Shown: positions 25,895-33,066 of the stretch, in pieces
Layout: each line of letters starts with the position of its first letter
Position numbering within the stretch: the first letter of the stretch is position 1
Source: JADHUC01 sp964617665
GTDB lineage: Bacteria; Planctomycetota; Planctomycetia; Pirellulales; Pirellulaceae
Direction of reading: 5' to 3'
Assembly: GCA_964617665.1 (NCBI GenBank)
Contig: CAZUAH010000092.1
Coordinates: forward strand, 1-33,505
Length of the DNA: 33,505 nucleotides
Translations under genes and position numbers: made by a program
Notes under the pieces: model-generated
Told to the model about the DNA's origin: nothing
What the model saw: the letters and a program-made list of their open reading frames with translations, nothing else
Database searches by the model: none

Positions 25895-25972
25895 TTCGGT
25901 CGTCCCTTACGGGACTGGATTGGTGTGTTAATGTTCCTCCATACCCAGCGATGAATCGCTCGGCTATTGTCG
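25895..25972 (+). repeat. RAYT-associated palindromic repeat, copy 1
   Basis: It contains CGTCCCTTACGGGAC (hairpin 1, 25901-25915), then TCCTCCATACCCAGCGATGA and ATCGCTCGGCT (hairpin 2, with one mismatch relative to the other copies). Its third hairpin is missing or replaced. Orientation is +. Confidence 0.85.
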
Positions 25973-26138
25973 TTGTCATGAACCGAGGTGACAACCTCCC
26001 TCGGCGTTACGAAATGGGCTGCCAGAACGTTGCTCGCCACGTCCACGACACGCCACCAGCGTGTGACATCTCCTGTTGCCACGGTTGTGAATGGGGACAA
26101 TCGACGAGAAAATGGGAACTCGTCGAATGCGTGGTCCT

Positions 26139-26234
26139 TCGTCCCAAAGGGACGATTGAAACTAGCCCAGCGATTTATCGCTGGGACACGTTGGCAACCG
26201 TACCGCAACACAGTCCCGTAGGGACGGCTGAATG
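26139..26234 (-). repeat. RAYT-associated palindromic repeat, copy 2 (inverted)
   Basis: TCGTCCCAAAGGGACGA, TAGCCCAGCGATTTATCGCT and CAGTCCCGTAGGGACGG are the three hairpins of the unit in reverse order. This copy lies directly upstream of the transposase gene, ending 20 bases before its start codon. Confidence 0.88.
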
Positions 26235-26253
26235 TTAACGGGAGAAACGCCTC

Positions 26254-26706
26254 ATGTCGCATTCCTATGTCAGCTCGCTCTACCATTGCGTCTGGAGTAC
26301 CAAATCCCGGCGCAGAACGATCGAGCCGGAACTTCGCGACCGATTGTGGCCCTACCTGGGCGGAATCGCCAGTAAGAACAAAATGAAAGCGTTGGCCATC
26401 GGCGGTGTTGAAGATCATGTCCATATCTTGTTATCGCTCCCGTCGACGATCGAAATCGCCAAGGCCGTGCAGTTGATCAAAGGCGGTTCCTCGAAGTGGG
26501 TCCATGAAACGTTTCCGGAACATCGTGAATTCAGTTGGCAAGAAGGCTACGGGGCGTTCTCGATTGGCATCTCGCAAATCGACGATACGGTCAAGTACAT
26601 CGAAAATCAGGCTGAACATCATCGCCGTCGTACGTTCCAGGAAGAGTTCATCGCCTTCCTGGAGAAACACGGAATTGAATACGATCCGCGATACATCTGG
26701 GATTGA
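26254..26706 (+). CDS. Y1 (HUH) transposase, IS200/RAYT-like
   Basis: A 150-residue single-strand DNA transposase of the Y1_Tnp family. The HUH motif is HVH (in VEDHVHILLSLP, about residues 55-57), and the catalytic Tyr is most likely that of VKYIENQAEHH (about residue 113). The last residues (EYDPRYIWD) are typical of the small IS200/IS605 and REP-associated (RAYT) enzymes. GGGAGA precedes the ATG. No tnpB gene is present. The gene is surrounded by several copies, in both orientations, of one palindromic repeat, the layout expected for a RAYT and its REP elements. The distinction between IS200 and RAYT is by context only. All motifs are intact, so it may be active. Confidence 0.9.
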   Translation: MSHSYVSSLYHCVWSTKSRRRTIEPELRDRLWPYLGGIASKNKMKALAIGGVEDHVHILLSLPSTIEIAKAVQLIKGGSSKWVHETFPEHREFSWQEGYGAFSIGISQIDDTVKYIENQAEHHRRRTFQEEFIAFLEKHGIEYDPRYIWD

Positions 26707-26727
26707 TGAAACCTCCTGTGGACGACG

Positions 26728-26850
26728 TTCAGTCGTCCCTACGGGACTAGCTGGTTTGTTGGTGTTCCCTCGCACCCAGCGATGAATCGCTGGGCTATTA
26801 TCGGGTGTCCCTAGGGGACAAAGGGCGGTCGGGAGCCTGCCCCACAACAC
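26728..26850 (+). repeat. RAYT-associated palindromic repeat, copy 3
   Basis: Full-length unit just downstream of the transposase: CGTCCCTACGGGAC, CCCAGCGATGAATCGCTGGG, GTCCCTAGGGGAC, and the closing GGGCGGTCGGGAGCCTGCCC module followed by CACAAC. Orientation +, opposite to the copy on the gene's left side, so the gene is bracketed by an inverted pair. Confidence 0.9.
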
Positions 26851-26956
26851 GTGACCTGTGCGCCATCCCCATCATGCCACAAGGGGCATCGCCGTTCGTC
26901 CTGGTGAAGGACGATACCCGAGACGGAAATAGATACGGGTTGCATCTGTGATATTT

Positions 26957-27050
26957 CCTCCCGTAGGGAGGACTGAAAATAGCCCAGCGATTTATCGCTG
27001 GGAAAACGTTGGTCGATTCCCACATTAGTCCCGTAGGGTCGCCTGAACGG
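26957..27050 (-). repeat. RAYT-associated palindromic repeat, copy 4 (inverted)
   Basis: Hairpins CCTCCCGTAGGGAGG, AGCCCAGCGATTTATCGCTG and AGTCCCGTAGGGTCG in inverted order. It has the ATTTAT loop variant also seen in copy 2, which marks an inverted-orientation subtype distinct from the ATGAAT type. Confidence 0.88.
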
Positions 27051-27074
27051 GACGGGCGGCAGTGTTTCGGTTGT

Positions 27075-27199
27075 CAATCGTCCCTACGGGACTGGGCTCG
27101 GCGTATTGATGGTCCTCCGTACCCAGCGATGAATCGCTGGGCTATTGTCGTGTGTCCCTCCGGGACAGCGGGGCGGTCCGGAGACCGCCCCGCAACGAG
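27075..27199 (+). repeat. RAYT-associated palindromic repeat, copy 5
   Basis: Full-length: CGTCCCTACGGGAC, CCCAGCGATGAATCGCTGGG, GTCCCTCCGGGAC and the GGGGCGGTCCGGAGACCGCC closing hairpin followed by CCGCAACGAG. It ends 13 bases from the sulfatase-tail remnant. Confidence 0.9.
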
Positions 27200-27211
27200 G
27201 GCGCAGAATCG

Positions 27212-27265
27212 CTACTGCCGCGCTTTCTGCGCCTGTAATTGCCGCAGCACCTGATCAACGCTGCT
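27212..27265 (-). pseudogene. C-terminal tail remnant of a second sulfatase
   Basis: On the minus strand these 54 bases read SSVDQVLRQLQAQKARQ and a TAG stop. This matches the end of the adjacent sulfatase (SFSIDQVMEKMKSAASANK), which stops just upstream at 27278. It is best explained as the tail of a lost paralogue left by a deletion, or by a repeat-mediated duplication. Too short to be a gene. Confidence 0.6.
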
Positions 27266-27277
27266 CCATGATTCGGA

Positions 27278-28846
27278 TTACTTGTTCGCGCTAGCCGCTG
27301 ACTTCATCTTCTCCATCACCTGGTCGATGCTGAAACTCGCGGCTTTTTGCCGAGGTGGGTAATCCTTGAATGTAGCGAGAAACTCACCAACGTACGTTTG
27401 AGCAGGTACGCAGATGAACAGATGGTCGAGGTACCAATCGTAGTAAGTGTTCGATGTCAACGTTGCGCGCTCGTAGGGATCGCGGCGAAGGTTGAACAAA
27501 AGCGGCATGCGCAACGGCGTAAAGGGATTGGCCCACAGTTTCATAGTGCCCGTCGCCCGTTGCTCCATAAAGACCAACTTCCAATCCTTGTAACGCAGCG
27601 CTGTGAGATCTCCATCATCCGAGAAATAGAAAACCTCGTCGCGCGGAGCCTTCTCGACTTCACCGGTCAAATACGGAAGGCAGTTGTAACCGTCCAAATG
27701 CACTCTGTAATCGCGCCCGATGGCCCTGTAACCTTCGAGCAGCTTGTCTTTGACGTCGTCTTCACCGGCGGCGGCCAGCAGAGTTGGCAACCAGTCCATG
27801 TGGTGCATGATTTCGTTCGAGACCGAGCCGGCTTTGATCTTGCCGGGCCAGCGAACCACGGCGGGCACGCGCCAACCACCCTCCCAGTTCGTGTTTTTCT
27901 CACCGCGGAACGGTGTCATGCCCGCATCGGGCCACGAGTTCATGTGGACGCCGTTGTCCGTGCTGTAGAAGACGATAGTGTTGTCAGCGATTCCAAGTTC
28001 ATCCACTTTCTTTAACAACCTGCCAACGTGCATGTCGTGCTCGACCATTCCGTCGGCATACTCGTCCTGACCGGAAATGCCACGCAGTTCTTTTTTCACA
28101 TGCGTACGGAAGTGCATGCGTGTGCCGTTCCACCAGCAGAAGAACGGTCTTCCTGCTTTGCTTTGGCGCTCGATGAAGTCTTCGGCAGCAGCGGCCGTTT
28201 CGTCATCTACCGTTTCCATGCGTTTCTTGGTGAGCGGGCCGGTATCCTCAATCCGGCCATCTGCGAACGATTTAATGACGCCGCGCGGCCCGAACTCTTT
28301 GCGGAACGCCGGGTCTTTCGGATAGTCCTCTAGTTCCGGCTCCTCTTCCGCATTCAAGTGATAGAGATTGCCAAAGAACTCGTCGAAGCCATGATTGGTC
28401 GGCAGCATTTCGTCACGGTCGCCCAAGTGGTTCTTGCCGAACTGTCCCGTGGCGTAGCCGTGGTTCTTCAACAGGGCTGCAATCGTCGGATCTTCGACTC
28501 GCATACCGATCGCCGCTCCGGGCATACCAACTTTGCTCAGCCCTGTGCGAAAGACGCTCTGCCCCATAATAAACGACGCTCTACCGGCCGTGCAGCTTTG
28601 CTCGGCGTAGTAGTCAGTAAAGATCAGCCCTTCCCTCGCAATGCGGTCGATGTTCGGCGTCTGATAGCCAACCAACCCCATGGTGTAGGCACTGATGTTC
28701 GACTGTCCGACATCATCACCCCAGATGATCAAGATATTGGGCCTCTTCTGCTGCGCCGATGCGAAATCGGCGGTGCCGGCCACCAGACCGACGGTGATGA
28801 TTACTGCCATCGCGGCGAGCAATCGACGATGCATTGCAGTCGTCAT
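27278..28846 (-). CDS. Secreted sulfatase (type I)
   Basis: A 522-residue sulfatase. A signal peptide spans about residues 1-31 (LLAAMAVIITVGLVAG...ASA-QQ). The metal-binding DD is at 44-45 (ILIIWGDDVGQSN). The formylglycine motif is CTAGR with Cys85 (EQSCTAGRASFIMG), in the CxAxR form. Other active-site blocks are TGQFGKNHLGDRDEMLPT and FYSTDNGVHMNSWPD. AAGGAGAAGG is well placed before the ATG at 28846. It is distinct in subfamily from the larger sulfatase at 23291 (different motif spacing and no C-terminal beta domain), so the two likely act on different sulfated sugars or positions. Activation needs a formylglycine-generating enzyme encoded outside the window. Substrate unknown. Confidence 0.93.
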   Translation of the reverse strand: MTTAMHRRLLAAMAVIITVGLVAGTADFASAQQKRPNILIIWGDDVGQSNISAYTMGLVGYQTPNIDRIAREGLIFTDYYAEQSCTAGRASFIMGQSVFRTGLSKVGMPGAAIGMRVEDPTIAALLKNHGYATGQFGKNHLGDRDEMLPTNHGFDEFFGNLYHLNAEEEPELEDYPKDPAFRKEFGPRGVIKSFADGRIEDTGPLTKKRMETVDDETAAAAEDFIERQSKAGRPFFCWWNGTRMHFRTHVKKELRGISGQDEYADGMVEHDMHVGRLLKKVDELGIADNTIVFYSTDNGVHMNSWPDAGMTPFRGEKNTNWEGGWRVPAVVRWPGKIKAGSVSNEIMHHMDWLPTLLAAAGEDDVKDKLLEGYRAIGRDYRVHLDGYNCLPYLTGEVEKAPRDEVFYFSDDGDLTALRYKDWKLVFMEQRATGTMKLWANPFTPLRMPLLFNLRRDPYERATLTSNTYYDWYLDHLFICVPAQTYVGEFLATFKDYPPRQKAASFSIDQVMEKMKSAASANK

Positions 28847-28895
28847 AATCCTTCTCCTTTCAAATTGAGAAACAAAGAAACGAAAGTCAAACGTT

Positions 28896-29020
28896 GTTCA
28901 GTCGTCCCTTACGGGACTAATGGTTTGGCTGAGGCTCCTCCATACCCAGCGATGAATCGCTGGGCTATTGTCGGGTGTCCCTGCGGGACAGGCGGATGGT
29001 TGAGGACCGTCCCACAACCG
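28896..29020 (+). repeat. RAYT-associated palindromic repeat, copy 6
   Basis: Full-length unit (CGTCCCTTACGGGAC, CCCAGCGATGAATCGCTGGG, GTCCCTGCGGGAC and a GGACCGTCCCACAACC end) in the 181-base gap between the Gly-rich protein gene and the sulfatase start. It occupies almost all of the space where the sulfatase promoter would be expected. Confidence 0.9.
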
Positions 29021-29027
29021 GGTCCTA

Positions 29028-30518
29028 CTACGACGCTGCATCCTCCTTCGCTCCATCTTGATTGCCTTTCGGCTCGGGCATGCGGACCAGGGTCCAGTTC
29101 TGGATGGTGCCGCCTTCAAAGTGCAACAGGGCGCTGGATTCGTTCTCGGTCAGGTTGTACATGCCCGTCTCGATCACCATGTCTTCTTTGCCGCCGATAA
29201 CAAGGGCGACGCGTTGCGTCTCTTTGTCCAAGCCGCCCACGATTTCGAGGTTCTCGCTGGTCTGGGCGTTGAAGTACGTGCCGGCGACAATCGCTTCCTT
29301 GCTGAGCGCGATCTGCAGGAACATGGCCGGATCGCCGTCCTTCTTGTCGTTCAACGAGAACACGCCCAATGGCAGCCACTCCAATTTGTCCGTGCGTTTC
29401 TCGTCCGCGGCTTTCTTCAGTTTCTCGGCTCCGGTCCGAGCCAATTCCAACGCTTGCTTGGTGTACTGCTCGTTGGTCTTGACCTCTCGGCCGTCGGCGT
29501 AGACTCCTTGGTCGGTGTACTCGTAAGAGACCGGCTGGGCGTAGTTCCCGCTCCAGCCGTAATACGAACTGCAGGTGTTCCAGTCGCACCAGCGATAAGG
29601 CGCCGTGACCCGCCACCAACTCCAGATCGGGTGGTTGGTCCACATGTAATGCCACCAGTAGACGAACGGGTGATTCCGCGCATAGTACAAATCGCGAATC
29701 CGCTCGCGGACCGCCACGCCTCGTTCGATACGACTAGCGATGATCTCGTTGCGGACTTCTTCCCTCAAGATGCCTTCGCCGAATTCGGGCAGAAAGACCG
29801 GTCGCTCGCCCACGAACGGACGATCCGCCAGTCCCGGTCCGTCACCCAGGATGGGTCCGGCCGGCAGCTTGCCTGCAACAGGACCGCCATCGCCAAGTTT
29901 GGGTGCAGGGACGTCCGCCGTGCCGGCGGATGGTTTGTTCAGGAAATCGTCCAACCGGTTCGCAGTCACCGGCTGCGATGGACGTACCGAGCCCGGCAGA
30001 TTAATCGAGGGGATTGGTGCCGGACGGGGAATGCCGCCGCTGGGCAGTCGGCCGACAGTGGGGCCGCCGCCAACTGCGGGACGATCGCCAATAGGCAACC
30101 TGCTCGCGTTGGGCGGACTGATGACTGGACGGTCGCCGCCGCCGAGAATCGGTCGATCACCACCCGCAGGCAAGCGGCCAACGCTGGGTCCGCCACCCAA
30201 GATCGGTCGATCGACGGATGGTCGCGAGATTGAAGGGCCGCGCAGAATCGGTCCGCCGCCGATCGACGGTCGGCCGCCTCCGCCGAGGATCGGGCCACCG
30301 CCGCCGAAGGCAGGAGCAGGTCGCGCGATCGGTCCGCCGCCCCCGCCAAACAGGCCTCCGCCTCCGCCGAAGCCGCCTCCGCCAAAACCACCGCCGCCAC
30401 CACCACCGAACAGGCCGCCCCCGCCGCCAAACAGGCCTTGCGCTTGGCCGGGTGTCGAATTCAATGCAAAGGCCGCGGTCACCACCGTAATCAGAATCAA
30501 GTGTCTATTCGATTTCAT
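29028..30518 (-). CDS. Secreted Gly-rich protein with Trp-rich central region
   Basis: A 496-residue protein of unknown function. A signal peptide (ILITVVTAAFALNSTPGQAQ) is followed by a very Gly-rich stretch of GLFGGGGG-type repeats (about residues 28-75). Next comes Pro/Gly repeats of the ILGGGDRPVI / VGRLPSGG type to about 190. After an acidic linker comes an aromatic segment (YYARNHPFVYWWHYMWTNHP...WSWWRVTAPYRWCDWN, about 280-315). The C-terminal 170 residues are ordered-looking (KTNEQYTKQALELARTGAEKLKKAADEK, then beta-rich). Similar Gly-rich secreted proteins are common and uncharacterised in Planctomycetes, sometimes annotated as protocadherin-like. AGGGGA precedes the ATG at 30518. Possibly an envelope or matrix protein; that is inference. 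Confidence 0.85.
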   Translation of the reverse strand: MKSNRHLILITVVTAAFALNSTPGQAQGLFGGGGGLFGGGGGGGFGGGGFGGGGGLFGGGGGPIARPAPAFGGGGPILGGGGRPSIGGGPILRGPSISRPSVDRPILGGGPSVGRLPAGGDRPILGGGDRPVISPPNASRLPIGDRPAVGGGPTVGRLPSGGIPRPAPIPSINLPGSVRPSQPVTANRLDDFLNKPSAGTADVPAPKLGDGGPVAGKLPAGPILGDGPGLADRPFVGERPVFLPEFGEGILREEVRNEIIASRIERGVAVRERIRDLYYARNHPFVYWWHYMWTNHPIWSWWRVTAPYRWCDWNTCSSYYGWSGNYAQPVSYEYTDQGVYADGREVKTNEQYTKQALELARTGAEKLKKAADEKRTDKLEWLPLGVFSLNDKKDGDPAMFLQIALSKEAIVAGTYFNAQTSENLEIVGGLDKETQRVALVIGGKEDMVIETGMYNLTENESSALLHFEGGTIQNWTLVRMPEPKGNQDGAKEDAAS

Positions 30519-30582
30519 CGTTCATGTCCCCTATTGGTCACTGAGATTTGGGCATTATTGATTTGAGGCCGTTTCACAACCG

Positions 30583-30648
30583 GGAGGGCGAGGCTCCCGC
30601 CGAGCCGAAACCACGGGAGAACACGGCTCAGCAGGAGCTTCGCCCTCC
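30583..30648. repeat. Palindromic intergenic repeat, copy 2 (REP-like)
   Basis: Arms at 30583-30606 and 30625-30648 (GGCGAGGCTCCCGCCGAGCC and its imperfect complement) around an 18-base loop. Same element as 9017-9084, with matching sequence continuing to TTCTGAAATGCCTT at about 30659. It lies directly after the stop of the NTF2-like gene, where it could serve as a terminator or mRNA end. Confidence 0.87.
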
Positions 30649-30676
30649 TGAAATCTCGTTCTGAAATGCCTTCCCG

Positions 30677-31552
30677 TCATTTGCCAGCTCGTACCACGAC
30701 AACCGCGTCGGTATTGGGAAGCAACTGGCCGGCCACTTGGCGCCCGACCGACCTCCACGTGAAGCGGTTCTCGCCATCGGGCGTAACGATTCGCTGTTCG
30801 GCTCCGATGGTGCCGTCGGGCATGACCGCGGTCGCCTTCACTACCCAGTTATCATCCTGCCGACTCCACACTCCCTCGCTGAAACCGCCTTCCGAATCGA
30901 ATGTCCAGGAACGGATCTGAGCGAACGACGGATCCCAACCGATAATCTGTGTTCCTTCGAGCCCGCCGATGGCGAATGAACGAGACAGGAAATGGCCGCC
31001 GCCGATCCACTGGCACCGCATCTGAAGCGGCGTCTTGGAATCGTTTCCTTTCCAATCGCCGATCATCCAGGCCAAGTCTTTCAATGCCTCGGAAGGCGTT
31101 GGCTGTGGTGTCAGGACGACTTCGCGCACGCTGGCGCGATACCACTGGCCATCCTTCTTCAGATGCACGGCCGTGTAGCCGGCTTGTTCAGGCGGAGCAT
31201 CCGGCGAAACGACGGTCGCCGTTGCATCCTCGATCGCTACGTTCTCACCAACCAGACGCAACGAGTGGTTCACGACACTCAGCCGCAGCTTCGGCTCGGC
31301 CTTGAACAGTTCGGCGAACGCCTTGCAGATCGCTTTGCGACCCTCGATTCTGGCACCGGTCATCGGATGCACGTACTCGGCCTTCTCCGACCAATGCCCG
31401 GCCAACGCCTCGGCTTTGTGGTTGTTGAAGGCACACACATACGATTCGATACGACCACGAATCGCATCCAACTCCTCTTTCTCCGGTTTGGCTGCATCGG
31501 CCAGACCGGGCATCAAAAACAAAGTCAAACAGAACCAGAGTTTCACTCTCAT
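30677..31552 (-). CDS. Secreted NTF2-like (SnoaL/DUF4440-type) protein
   Basis: A 291-residue protein with a signal peptide (LWFCLTLFLMPGLADAAK). The first domain, about residues 25-145, is NTF2-like: IRGRIESYVCAFNNHKAEALAGHWSEKAEYVHPMTGARIEGRKAICKAF. This fold is shared by SnoaL-like and DUF4440 proteins. The second half (about 160-290; LAWMIGDWKG, GHFLSRSFAIGG, RSWTFDSEGGFSEG) resembles a DUF1579-like beta domain. The frame is open to a TTG at 31573; the ATG at 31552 is chosen because GAGGAG lies about 9 bases before it. No catalytic residues can be assigned. Secretion is likely; the substrate or partner is unknown. Confidence 0.83.
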   Translation of the reverse strand: MRVKLWFCLTLFLMPGLADAAKPEKEELDAIRGRIESYVCAFNNHKAEALAGHWSEKAEYVHPMTGARIEGRKAICKAFAELFKAEPKLRLSVVNHSLRLVGENVAIEDATATVVSPDAPPEQAGYTAVHLKKDGQWYRASVREVVLTPQPTPSEALKDLAWMIGDWKGNDSKTPLQMRCQWIGGGHFLSRSFAIGGLEGTQIIGWDPSFAQIRSWTFDSEGGFSEGVWSRQDDNWVVKATAVMPDGTIGAEQRIVTPDGENRFTWRSVGRQVAGQLLPNTDAVVVVRAGK

Positions 31553-31620
31553 TTGTCGTTTCTCCTCTTCCAAGAAAACGAAGTAACATTCTTCTTAGGA
31601 GCTTGTCGCGAGGAATGCAC

Positions 31621-31765
31621 CCTCTCCCTTTGGGAGAGGGCTGGNNNNNNNNNNGTTTTTGGGCGGGGGGCCGGAGCAACCCCCCCCCGCCTTTGGGGCT
31701 GGGGGGGGGGAGCGGGTCTTTCCCCGTTCCTGCTCTCTTCCTAACCTTCTCCCAGAGGGAGAAGT
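31621..31765. other. Assembly gap (10 N) with low-quality homopolymer flank
   Basis: Ten N lie at 31645-31654. The bases after them contain runs of G and C up to 10 long that fit nothing else in the window and look like error-prone read ends. Either side is a hairpin of CCTCTCCCTTTGGGAGAGGG type (31621-31640) or CTTCTCCCAGAGGGAGAAG type (31746-31764), suggesting the assembler broke in a dispersed palindromic repeat. No gene is called here. Confidence 0.85.
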
Positions 31766-31877
31766 GACTTCTGCGACACGCGCCACAATGTACATTCCAT
31801 TCGGTAAGTAAATGTGAATACGGGTCTATTCCTTCCTCCTTCGCAATGCTCGGCCAATCCGTGTCGTCTCGTTCCTT

Positions 31878-32110
31878 ACCGCGAAGCGGTTAAACATCGT
31901 AGCCCAGGGTCAGTCCGCCGTAGGCGGACGCCACCCTGGGTTGCGGATACCCCCCGTCTCACGAACCCTGAAAGGGTTCCACAATGGTCACCATGTCGTG
32001 CAACCCTTTCAGGGTTGAGGTTTGTCCGTTCTCACTTACCCAGGGTGGCGCTGCGCGGCTGCGCCGTGTGCGCTTACCCTGGGCTATGTTGTTTGGACCC
32101 CATCGGGGTC
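31878..32110. repeat. Inverted pair of palindromic repeats (REPIN-like)
   Basis: The left half has ACCGCGAAGCGGT, TAGCCCAGGGT, a TCCGCCGTAGGCGGA hairpin, CCACCCTGGGTTG and GAACCCTGAAAGGGTTC (31963-31979). The right half has the same parts in mirror order: CAACCCTTTCAGGGTTG (32001-32017), TTACCCAGGGTGG, a GC-rich stem, TTACCCTGGGCTA, then GGACCCCATCGGGGTCC. The centre (ATGGTCACCAT) is itself palindromic. The right end runs into the coding end of the cation transporter and supplies its stop codon. Confidence 0.8.
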
Positions 32111-33061
32111 CTGTTTTGCTTCCGTCTGCCCGTCAACCAATCCGAGGATCCAGCGATCATCTGTCGTGAAAACCACGTCCAACACCAGCCGCGGATGGCT
32201 GCCGGCGAGCGCTGCGGAAATACGCTCACGTATGCGATCCAAATCGGCGATCTCCGAGCACCGGAAATCCTCACCGACGATAAGCTTGATTAGCACGTAA
32301 AAAAAACGGCCCACCTTGACCATTCGCACGTCATGATCGCGCAGCGCCAATCCTTCGGTTGCCCCGTCGAATCGCTGCCGCACTTTGTCCTGAATTTCCT
32401 GTTCCGGTGCCACGTGCAGCAACTCGCTCACGTTGTTCAATACGACGAGGGTTCCAGTGCGAGCCATGACCAGACCCAAGACGACCACGACCATCGGATC
32501 GACGTAATCGACCCATCGTTCCCATGCGGTCGACTGCAGCACGAAGGCGATCAGGAACGCCACACCCACCGCGACGGTCAGAATGCCGTCGATGAACCAG
32601 TTCTTGGCATCCACCTCCAGAAGCGGTGATCGGGTCTGTTTGGCATGCCGCCGCTGGATCACGGACAGGTTGATGCAGATCACACCGATGATCACGGCGT
32701 ACACCAAGGCCAGTCCGGGCCTCAGCGGCCGGCCGCCGTTGAAAAGGGCTACCACGGCCGATCCGATGCCGAAGGCCACCAGCGTCATAATCAACAGCCC
32801 GCGGATCGTATTCATCAGCGGCTCGAAATACGCGTAACCGAATTGGAAGTTTCTTGAGTCAGGCACTTCGACCAGCTTTGCCACTCGCCGAGCCAACATC
32901 GCCATAATGAAGGACAAAAGCGCGTAGGCACCGTCGAGCAGAATTGCCCCCGATTGCGTCAAAGCAGCGAACACCAGCCCCGCCACGGCCATGCCGGCGT
33001 AACCGCCGACGGACAGCCATAGTGCAAAGCCTTCGATGTTTCTGGTCTTCAGTTCTGACAT
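32084..33061 (-). CDS. Cation diffusion facilitator (CDF) transporter, atypical metal site
   Basis: A 325-residue inner-membrane transporter of the CDF family, with about six membrane helices (starting LWLSVGGYAGMAVAGLVFAAL) and a cytoplasmic C-terminal domain from about residue 205 (EIQDKVRQRFDGATEGLALRDHDVRMVKVGRFFYVLIKLIV). The helix-2 site reads Asp43-x-x-x-Ala47 and the helix-5 site Asn154-x-x-x-Asp158. Classical zinc exporters such as FieF carry D-x-x-x-D and H-x-x-x-D, so the transported ion may differ. The frame is open far upstream, but the ATG at 33061 begins the conserved part and lies 5 bases after the response-regulator stop, suggesting an operon. The last nine codons and the TAG stop lie inside a palindromic repeat, so the tail is probably repeat-derived. 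Confidence 0.87.
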   Translation of the reverse strand: MSELKTRNIEGFALWLSVGGYAGMAVAGLVFAALTQSGAILLDGAYALLSFIMAMLARRVAKLVEVPDSRNFQFGYAYFEPLMNTIRGLLIMTLVAFGIGSAVVALFNGGRPLRPGLALVYAVIIGVICINLSVIQRRHAKQTRSPLLEVDAKNWFIDGILTVAVGVAFLIAFVLQSTAWERWVDYVDPMVVVVLGLVMARTGTLVVLNNVSELLHVAPEQEIQDKVRQRFDGATEGLALRDHDVRMVKVGRFFYVLIKLIVGEDFRCSEIADLDRIRERISAALAGSHPRLVLDVVFTTDDRWILGLVDGQTEAKQDPDGVQTT

Positions 33062-33066
33062 CTGTC

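Noticed and set aside
25798..26238. 146-codon + strand frame upstream of the transposase
   Set aside because: It runs through two copies of the palindromic repeat in opposite orientation, and its residues match those expected from translating the repeats.
25895..29020. Repeated CCCAGCGATGAATCGCTGGG blocks as a possible CRISPR array
   Set aside because: Spacing is irregular (80 bases to 1.7 kb), copies occur in both orientations, each unit holds several hairpins, and no cas gene is present. A REP-type family with a Y1 transposase explains them.
29058..30561. Long + strand frames with Pro-rich repeats (two overlapping openings)
   Set aside because: They are the antisense of the Gly-rich repeats. 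The minus-strand reading has a signal peptide and a coherent C-terminal domain.
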